Below, piece after piece: positions 5,888-10,516 of a stretch of 10,516 nt of DNA. Source of the DNA: Candidatus Heimdallarchaeota archaeon (GTDB taxonomy: Archaea; Asgardarchaeota; Heimdallarchaeia; JABLTI01). Each line of letters opens with the position of its first letter. Within the stretch, counting starts at the first letter, position 1. A program made the position numbers and the translations under genes. The notes under the pieces were generated by a model. It saw nothing but the letters and a program-made list of their open reading frames with translations. It did not search any database and was not told the DNA's origin. The stretch covers positions 1 to 10,516 of the forward strand of contig DAOUWQ010000017.1 in assembly GCA_030667035.1 (NCBI GenBank), read 5' to 3'.

Positions 5888-6505
5888 ATGGCTCGTTGGA
5901 CATCAAAAGAAATGGTATTGAATGTTTCCTCTACAAAAGAAGCAATTCTCATATTAGAGGCAATTCAAAAACAAATCAAAAAAGTTGATATTGTTGCTGA
6001 TTATAATTTTGGAAAGGTAAACATTCGGTTCGAAGGAACAAAAGACCTACTCAAAGAAGCAGTCGAACGTGCAAAATATATTAACCAAACAATAAATGGC
6101 ATGCTCTATCCTGATGTTGATGGATTCTACGACTATGAGATCACTTATATCTCTAAAGCAATAGGTAAATCTGTTCCAGTAAAGATTCTTCTAAGAATTT
6201 TAGAGCTACAAGGGATTGAAAGTAGTCGTGATGAGAATATTCTTTTTTCAAAGATAGAATATAATCCATTGGTTAAATTAATTAATGCAATAGATAATTC
6301 CCTCAGCTCTATGCCTTATGAGGTATCTACAAAAAGTTTGAGAGAAGTGCTAACAACAATTGCAGTAGTAAAAAATCTAACCATTGAAAAAGCAATAGCA
6401 TTGGCACAAAAAGCTAAAACAATAGGTGAAGATGAATATAAGAGGTTAATACTATCGGTTGAACCTTCACAAGCAATTGACAAATGCTTGAAAATCGCAA
6501 AATGA
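5888..6505 (+). CDS. Conserved archaeal protein resembling DUF2067
   Basis: This protein of 205 residues has unknown function. It resembles the archaeal DUF2067 family, whose genes often lie near exosome or RNA polymerase genes; the assignment rests on recollection and context. Visible features are an alternating strand/helix N-terminal part (about 1-70, with IRFEGTKDLLKEAVERAKYI), a central VPVKILLRILELQGI helix (about 98-112) and a helical C-terminus. There are no cysteine clusters, signal peptide or membrane helix. An upstream GTG at 5873 would add five residues. ATG 5888 is chosen because that GTGAGG is itself a good ribosome site nine bases before it. The spacing from Csl4 supports cotranscription and a role in RNA metabolism, but this is inference. 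Confidence 0.65.
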   Translation: MARWTSKEMVLNVSSTKEAILILEAIQKQIKKVDIVADYNFGKVNIRFEGTKDLLKEAVERAKYINQTINGMLYPDVDGFYDYEITYISKAIGKSVPVKILLRILELQGIESSRDENILFSKIEYNPLVKLINAIDNSLSSMPYEVSTKSLREVLTTIAVVKNLTIEKAIALAQKAKTIGEDEYKRLILSVEPSQAIDKCLKIAK

Positions 6506-6603
6506 AGCAAAAGATTAATAGAAGAAATGAAAAATCGAGCAATTAGTAACAAATTCCCATTATTAATTAGTATATTTTAACAATAAAATGGTGGTCCGAA
6601 AAA

Positions 6604-6882
6604 ATGGAAATAAAAATTTTAGAATATGATGAAGAAAAAGAAATTACTCTCGAGATAAAAGGTGTAGGTCATACTTTTACTAACGTTATCAGGGAATTTT
6701 TGAGTGATGTAAAAGAAGTAGATTCAGCAGGATATTTTAAGGCACACCCTTTCGTTAACGAAACAAAACTAGTCATCAAAGCTGCACCTAAGAAGAAAAT
6801 AGACAAAGCAGCAAGAACAGCAGCTAAAGAACTTGGTAAAACCTATGACGAGTTTTACAAATTGTTAGATAAGGCTGTTTAA
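6604..6882 (+). CDS. rpo11: DNA-directed RNA polymerase subunit L (Rpo11)
   Basis: This 92-residue protein is the archaeal homologue of eukaryotic Rpb11. It pairs with Rpo3 (subunit D) to form the assembly platform of RNA polymerase, like the bacterial alpha dimer. The family pattern is clear: a short N-terminal strand region, GVGHTFTNVIREFL (20-33), which forms the dimerisation helix, then AGYFKAHPFVNETKLVIKA (42-60), and a C-terminal helix to the end. The length is normal. A GGTGG lies 13-17 bases before the ATG. The gene follows the DUF2067-like gene by 98 bases and precedes the RNase III-like gene by 112. Confidence 0.92.
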   Translation: MEIKILEYDEEKEITLEIKGVGHTFTNVIREFLSDVKEVDSAGYFKAHPFVNETKLVIKAAPKKKIDKAARTAAKELGKTYDEFYKLLDKAV

Positions 6883-6897
6883 GTGTAATACTGAATC

Positions 6898-6920
6898 GAT
6901 CTCATAATGATAAAGAGGTC
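6898..6920 (+). terminator. Weak stem-loop after rpo11
   Basis: GATCTC and GAGGTC pair over six bases, one of them a GU pair, around an 11-base loop, 16 bases after the rpo11 stop. A T-rich stretch follows at about 6941-6953, which also resembles a TATA box for the next gene. Together these suggest a transcript boundary here, but the stem is weak. Confidence 0.22.
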
Positions 6921-6994
6921 TATTCTAGTAATTTTACAAATTCCTTTTTATTTAATATTAATGCATATTATTTAGTATCTCATAGTTGATCCAT

Positions 6995-7423
6995 ATGAAA
7001 AAAAGCACTCTACCTGACTCTTTGAGAACAAGATTAACACAAGTTATGAGAGATCATAGTTTAGCTAAATTTGGCGATTCTTTAACAAATTTTGTTTATT
7101 CGTTAGCAAAGACACAACAATATAAGCAATCATTTGGAGAGAGAGTATTAGATAAATCACTGGCTGAAGCAATAAGAAATGCAAATCTCAGAGCTATAAT
7201 GCCTTCAAGTATATCAGCTGGAGATTTAGGAGATGGGGCCGAAGCTCTAATTGGTCATGCATATTTGAAAAAAATTATGACTATAGATGATATGGTAGAA
7301 ATAATAAAAGCAGTTATGCAAACAAAGACATTGGAAGAAGTTTCCTACCGGAGTAATGAACGATTGCTTATGGCTGAAGCATTCGAAAAAGTATTAGTAG
7401 AAATTGTTAAACGTATGTCATAA
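6995..7423 (+). CDS. RNase III-like family protein (compact archaeal type)
   Basis: This 142-residue protein looks like a single RNase III endonuclease domain without the double-stranded RNA-binding domain of bacterial RNase III. The first signature helix is LAKFGDSLTNFVYSLA (23-38), corresponding to LEFLGD in classical enzymes. The second is GDLGDGAEALIGHAYL (76-91), corresponding to GDxxEALIGAIYL. D28, D80 and E83 fill three of the four usual metal-binding positions; the first glutamate appears replaced by alanine (A24). Its position between rpo11 and DUF99, in a cluster opened by Csl4, fits RNA processing. A TTG at 6986 would add three residues. ATG 6995 is preferred, though no strong ribosome site is seen. 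A T-rich TATA-like box near 6945-6956 could give a short leader. Whether it cleaves RNA cannot be told from sequence. Confidence 0.75.
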   Translation: MKKSTLPDSLRTRLTQVMRDHSLAKFGDSLTNFVYSLAKTQQYKQSFGERVLDKSLAEAIRNANLRAIMPSSISAGDLGDGAEALIGHAYLKKIMTIDDMVEIIKAVMQTKTLEEVSYRSNERLLMAEAFEKVLVEIVKRMS

Positions 7424-7450
7424 AGAAATTATCTTAACTCGAAAGTTTAG

Positions 7451-8047
7451 ATGCAGAATTTTATGGTGAAGACATTGATTCAACAGTTGAAGAAAGGAGT
7501 AAAGATACTGGGAATAGCTTGTTCTTCCTTTAATCGCTTAGAGGATAAATTTGTACCAATTTTTGGGGTGGTATATCGAGGTGCATCACTTTTTGAGGGA
7601 GTACTGAAAACTAGAATTGAAGTTGATGGTGAGGACGCAACAGAAAAAATTCGAGCAATGATAGAACAAAGTAATCATAGCGAACAACTCAAATTGATAA
7701 TGACTCGAGGGATTACTATTGCAGGTTTCAATTATATAGATATTAAAAAACTGTACGAAAAAACAGGATTACCAGTAATATCAGTAGTCGATAGAAAACC
7801 AAATTTTGAAAAAATCAGTTCAGCAATAAAAAATGTTACCAATTGGGAAGAACGCTATAAGGTAATTACTAATTCTGGTTTAATAAGAGAAATTCAATCA
7901 TCAGAAGAAGAGGAACCTGTTTTTATACAATCAATTGGATTCAAAGACGAGGAAATAGCTACTTTTCTGAAACAAGTAACTGTTGTTGGAAGAATACCCG
8001 AACCAATTAGAGTTGCAAGGTTAATTGCTACAGCAGAAAAATTCTAA
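7451..8047 (+). CDS. DUF99 (UPF0215) family protein, endonuclease V-related
   Basis: This 198-residue protein matches the archaeal DUF99 family, which has an endonuclease V-like RNase H fold and has been linked to nicking of deaminated DNA. Recognisable stretches are FGVVYRGASLFEGVLKTRI (38-56) with VDGEDATEKI after it, GITIAGFNYIDIKKLYEKTG (87-106) with LPVISV after it, and the C-terminal GRIPEPIRVARLIATA (180-195). The length is normal. The opening strand reads GIACSS (21-26), where I would expect an acidic GxDD-like motif, so activity may be lost. It starts 27 bases after the RNase III-like gene, which suggests cotranscription. A second ATG at 7463 would remove four residues and cannot be excluded, since neither has a clear ribosome site. 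The gene converges on TFS. Confidence 0.85.
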   Translation: MQNFMVKTLIQQLKKGVKILGIACSSFNRLEDKFVPIFGVVYRGASLFEGVLKTRIEVDGEDATEKIRAMIEQSNHSEQLKLIMTRGITIAGFNYIDIKKLYEKTGLPVISVVDRKPNFEKISSAIKNVTNWEERYKVITNSGLIREIQSSEEEEPVFIQSIGFKDEEIATFLKQVTVVGRIPEPIRVARLIATAEKF

Positions 8048-8115
8048 ATCTATTTTACTCATAAATAATATCTAACAAGTAAATGATAAAGTAAAAAAGC
8101 ATATTTTGACTAAAA

Positions 8116-8460
8116 TTAGTCATATTCTCGCCATGTTTTTTTACATTTTGTACAACGATAGAAGCGCGTTGGTGCTTCATCACCACTTCTTGTCTGCACA
8201 GTCCAGTATTGTGTTTCTACTACTATCTTACAATCAGGACACCTCATTGGTTTTGTGGGCATAGTGCTAACTTCATCTGGGTTTTCTATTACAACTATTT
8301 CCTTTTCATCTGAGTGATCTATCTTGTGTAATAAAATATTATCATCTTTTGTAATGTTCTTTTTACCTGTGCCACACTTTTGGCAGGCCATAACATATTT
8401 TCCATCTATTTTTGTTGGATGTAACATCGAACCGCATTCTTCACAAAATTCCATTGCCAT
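8116..8460 (-). CDS. tfs: Transcription factor S (TFS, TFIIS-like cleavage factor)
   Basis: This 114-residue protein has two zinc ribbons, as in archaeal TFS. The N-terminal ribbon is C6-x2-C9 and C26-x2-C29. The C-terminal ribbon is C74-x2-C77 and C103-x2-C106. The tip of the second carries QTRSGDEAPTRF with the acidic pair D94-E95. That hairpin enters the RNA polymerase funnel and stimulates cleavage of backtracked RNA, which rescues stalled complexes. The retained DE pair argues for an active factor and against an inhibitory TFS4-like paralogue. The frame extends to a TTG at 8481. ATG 8460 is chosen because GGCGAT lies seven bases before it and the length then fits the family. The gene converges on DUF99 and is probably transcribed alone. 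Confidence 0.93.
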   Translation of the reverse strand: MAMEFCEECGSMLHPTKIDGKYVMACQKCGTGKKNITKDDNILLHKIDHSDEKEIVVIENPDEVSTMPTKPMRCPDCKIVVETQYWTVQTRSGDEAPTRFYRCTKCKKTWREYD

Positions 8461-8579
8461 GTTTGTAATCGCCTTTATCAATTATTTTTTCAATACTAAT
8501 TCATCTAAATTAGTTTCTTCTATAACAATTTTACTAAATATCTTAAACAAAATAGATAAAAATAAGAGAAAAGGAAAGA

Positions 8580-9341
8580 TTATTTCTCTGTTTTCTTTCC
8601 GAGTTCTTCTTCTTGCATTTTCTTAATTAATGCTATTATTGGGATTGAGATGTTCTTGCATTTTAATGCTGACATATCAAACATATCAGCATCTTTGAGT
8701 TTTAATTCTTTTGCGACATCATTAGCACTGTAAACATTAGGCAAGTCCTGTTTGTTTACAACATAAATAATTGGAACTTTTCGCTCAACATTTTTGATGA
8801 CCGTTTCTTTGAATTCCTCATAATTTTCCTTAATTTTTGGGTCGAGTGGATCAATAATGAAAATTACTCCATCAGCTCTATGTTCTGCAAAAGCTCGTAT
8901 ATCTTTAAAGCGCCATTGCCCAGGAGTTCCGAAGAGATAAAAGATGGTTACCCATTTAATACCTTTATCATTAATATAGTCCTCAGATAAATCAGTGAAT
9001 TTAATGATTTCTGCACTTTCATCTCCACCTGTAAGGAGAGCGACAACGGTAAAATCAAATGTTTGAGTGGCTGTATTAGATTCTGGGAAAAGGTCTGGGT
9101 TTTCTTTTAAAAGTTCATAATCGACATAGAAATATCTTGGAACTTCTCTACCATGAGCTTCAGGATCAAAACATCTAATCATAGTTGTTTTTCCACAGCC
9201 AGAATTGCCAGTGATACATACCTTGTACACACCCCGTAATTTTCCACTAAGGTATGGATACGTATTCAATACGTTGTTTGCTGTTAAGATGCGGAGTTTT
9301 CTTACTTCAAATTCTATGTCTTCTGTCAACGGATTACACAT
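8580..9341 (-). CDS. Small GTPase of Sar1/MglA-like type (COG2229-like)
   Basis: This 253-residue protein carries the GTPase motifs in order. The P-loop is GNSGCGKTT (45-53). A candidate switch I threonine lies in TQTFDF (92-97). G3 reads LFGTPGQWRF (137-146), G4 is NKQD (196-199) and G5 is SAL (224-226). About 40 residues precede the P-loop, including a helical segment. The stretch between P-loop and G3 is about 85 residues, much longer than in Ras. The G3 aspartate is replaced by glycine (GTPG instead of DTPG), seen in some free-standing prokaryotic GTPases. There is no lipidation motif or membrane segment. These proteins usually act as switches with a longin/Roadblock partner. An unrecognised gene lies 84 bases upstream on the same strand. 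A TATA-like box about 22 bases before the ATG suggests a very short or absent leader. Confidence 0.82.
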   Translation of the reverse strand: MCNPLTEDIEFEVRKLRILTANNVLNTYPYLSGKLRGVYKVCITGNSGCGKTTMIRCFDPEAHGREVPRYFYVDYELLKENPDLFPESNTATQTFDFTVVALLTGGDESAEIIKFTDLSEDYINDKGIKWVTIFYLFGTPGQWRFKDIRAFAEHRADGVIFIIDPLDPKIKENYEEFKETVIKNVERKVPIIYVVNKQDLPNVYSANDVAKELKLKDADMFDMSALKCKNISIPIIALIKKMQEEELGKKTEK

Positions 9342-9357
9342 CCAAATCTATACTGTG

Positions 9358-9370
9358 ACTATATTTTTTT
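9358..9370 (-). promoter_or_regulatory. TATA-like box just upstream of the GTPase gene
   Basis: The minus strand reads AAAAAAATATAGT, centred about 22 bases before ATG 9341. Transcription would start at or near the start codon. A second TATA-like element (TAAAATATAGC, 9394-9404) would give a leader of about 30 bases. Either implies that the GTPase can be transcribed separately from the gene upstream. Confidence 0.35.
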
Positions 9371-9425
9371 AGCTAGAAAATACTTTCGATAGAGCTATAT
9401 TTTACTCATTTGATTATTATTAGCA

Positions 9426-9905
9426 TTAGATAGATATCTGTATTGCTATTTTAAACAATTCCTTTAGAGCTATGAAAGCATGTTTATCAATATTAAAGAG
9501 CTTCTTGTTTTCGGCAAAACTCTTTGAATCGACAACAGCAACAAGATCATTTTCAATTTCTTGCAAACCAAATAAACGTTTAGCTACGCGAAGCTGTCGG
9601 TAATCAAAATACTTGCAATCACAACAATATTTGACGTATTTCTTTTCCTCAATTTCAATTATATGTATCCAGAGCAAATGCTCTCGAGACTCGGATTCTT
9701 TCCCTTTCGTTTGTTCCTTGGTAGTAAAATGAACGCGCAAAAGTCCATTGTCAAATTTACGAAAACTTAGTATATCAGTTGGTAATTCAGAATATAATTT
9801 ATCATATCTAGTTCTATCAAAGAAGCAGTGATCTATTGGAAGAGCCAAATATTCTTTTTTGAGATTTTCAGACAAATGATATACCCTCAATAATAGGTTA
9901 TCCAA
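9426..9905 (-). CDS. Hypothetical protein upstream of the GTPase
   Basis: I do not recognise this 159-residue protein. It has a charged, mixed helix/strand N-terminal part and a low-complexity lysine/glutamate/serine linker (about 62-74). A strand-rich stretch, LLWIHIIEIEEKKYVKYCCD (77-96), ends in a cysteine cluster C94, C95, C97. LVAVVDSKSF (121-130) and a C-terminal helix (143-157) follow. Three close cysteines do not make a complete zinc site. There is no signal peptide or membrane helix. The start is uncertain: the TTG at 9905 has a TATA-like box only about 12 bases upstream, so an internal TTG at 9890 would fit a leaderless transcript better. Same-strand placement 84 bases before the GTPase suggests a functional link, perhaps as its regulator, but this is inference. 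Confidence 0.6.
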   Translation of the reverse strand: MDNLLLRVYHLSENLKKEYLALPIDHCFFDRTRYDKLYSELPTDILSFRKFDNGLLRVHFTTKEQTKGKESESREHLLWIHIIEIEEKKYVKYCCDCKYFDYRQLRVAKRLFGLQEIENDLVAVVDSKSFAENKKLFNIDKHAFIALKELFKIAIQISI

Positions 9906-9911
9906 TTCAGT

Positions 9912-9924
9912 CTTATATAGTTAT
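9912..9924 (-). promoter_or_regulatory. TATA-like box upstream of the hypothetical gene
   Basis: The minus strand reads ATAACTATATAAG, a good archaeal TATA match. It predicts transcription from about 9891. That is inside the longest reading frame and next to an in-frame TTG at 9890, so the box bears on the choice of start. Confidence 0.4.
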
Positions 9925-9996
9925 TAGAATCTGTTTAAGTTTTACAAACAAAAATGATATAATCCGTGAACATCAAAGTAAGAATTAACTCAAAGG

Positions 9997-10004
9997 GAAG
10001 GAAA
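9997..10004 (+). promoter_or_regulatory. Ribosome binding site fixing the start of the adenosine kinase-like gene
   Basis: AAGGGAAGGA lies just before ATG 10008, a strong purine-rich ribosome site at close spacing. An in-frame GTG at 9966 would extend the protein by 14 residues and put this site inside the coding region, so the ATG is preferred. Confidence 0.5.
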
Positions 10005-10007
10005 ATT

Positions 10008-10502
10008 ATGATCGTAAAATTAACTAATATAAAACTAAAGAATCCGGAACTCAAATATCAAATAATTATTGGACAAGCAAATTTCTCTATATTCACCACT
10101 GATAATCTCTTTATGACAATGTTAACTACCGTTCCAGGACTAAAATGTGCAGTAGCAATGAACGAAGCAGTGCCAAGATTAACTCGAGTAACAGCAAATG
10201 ATCCGGCAATCAAGAAGTTAGCAGCTGAAAATGCATTAGCAATTGGTGCAAGTCATGCATTTGTTATTATGATGGAAAATGCATTTCCAATAAATGTTCT
10301 ACCACACGTAAAAAATCATCCTGCTGTTTGTACAATATTTGTAGCTTCAGCAAATGAAATTGAAATTATTGTGGGAGAAACAGCTTTGGGTAAGGCAATT
10401 TTGGGAGCTGTAGATGGAACAAGTGTAGAGCAAATAGAAACTGATACCCAAAAGAAAGAGAGAAGAGAATTAGCAGAAAAATTTGGCTATAAAATAGAAT
10501 AA
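10008..10502 (+). CDS. Adenosine-specific kinase family protein (DUF355/COG1839)
   Basis: This 164-residue protein matches the small archaeal and bacterial family annotated as adenosine-specific kinase, a fold unrelated to ribokinase-type adenosine kinases. Characteristic stretches are VPGLKCAVAMNEAVPRLTRV (42-61), ENALAIGASHAFVIMMENAF (74-93) with PINVLPHVKNHPAVCTIF after it, and ETALGKAILGAVDG (124-137). The length is typical. The usual CEASG segment near residue 52 reads NEAV and seems one residue short, so the cysteine seen in many relatives is missing. The protein is cytosolic with no targeting signals. The proposed role is phosphorylation of adenosine in purine salvage; this rests on family annotation. 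The gene is divergent from the hypothetical gene upstream and ends 14 bases before the window edge. Confidence 0.88.
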   Translation: MIVKLTNIKLKNPELKYQIIIGQANFSIFTTDNLFMTMLTTVPGLKCAVAMNEAVPRLTRVTANDPAIKKLAAENALAIGASHAFVIMMENAFPINVLPHVKNHPAVCTIFVASANEIEIIVGETALGKAILGAVDGTSVEQIETDTQKKERRELAEKFGYKIE

Positions 10503-10516
10503 AAATCAATTAAAAA

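Noticed and set aside
8324..8626. Plus-strand open frame of 100 codons
   Set aside because: It is antisense to TFS and to the end of the GTPase gene, both well supported; the hydrophobic product is typical of a shadow frame.
1..10516. CRISPR array, insertion sequence, toxin-antitoxin or defence gene cluster
   Set aside because: No regularly spaced repeats, transposase or integrase motifs, or nuclease/toxin pairs were seen. The only mobile-element hint is the tRNA-end duplication near the left edge.

Overview
This AT-rich window comes from an archaeal chromosome. The evidence is a set of archaeal/eukaryotic-type information-processing genes: ribosomal protein eS27, a GINS subunit, PCNA, exosome subunit Csl4, RNA polymerase subunit L (Rpo11) and transcription factor TFS. 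TATA-like boxes about 25 bases ahead of several genes and GGAG/GGTGA-like ribosome sites agree with this. The low G+C content, a Csl4/DUF2067-like/Rpo11 cluster and a free-standing small GTPase of Sar1/MglA type would suit a TACK or Asgard archaeon. The exact lineage cannot be settled from this sequence alone.

Layout. Positions 1-410 hold the possible start of a membrane protein running off the left edge on the minus strand, followed by non-coding DNA with two or three fragments of a tRNA. An iron-sulfur flavoprotein-like gene (411-971, +) follows. Next come an intact tRNA-Arg(CCG) on the minus strand (1027-1105) and eS27 (1219-1419, +). A minus-strand block carries GINS (1525-2139), PCNA (2353-3099) and a large radical SAM/TRAM protein (3336-4949). 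A divergent promoter region (4950-5276) separates this block from a plus-strand cluster: Csl4, a DUF2067-like protein, Rpo11, an RNase III-like protein and a DUF99 protein (5277-8047). TFS (8116-8460), a small GTPase (8580-9341) and an unrecognised protein (9426-9905) lie on the minus strand. An adenosine-specific kinase family gene (10008-10502, +) ends the window.

How the genes fit together. PCNA and GINS are two parts of the replication fork (sliding clamp and CMG helicase accessory). Csl4, Rpo11, TFS and the RNase III-like protein concern RNA synthesis, proofreading and decay. The GTPase and the unknown gene upstream are on the same strand, 84 bases apart, and may work together.

Most of the window is conserved housekeeping DNA. 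The parts most worth a second look are the tRNA-derived fragments left of the tRNA-Arg gene, the cysteine-rich insertion in the radical SAM protein, a DUF99 protein that seems to lack its usual acidic motif, the compact RNase III-like protein in the exosome/RNA polymerase cluster, and the GTPase/unknown pair.
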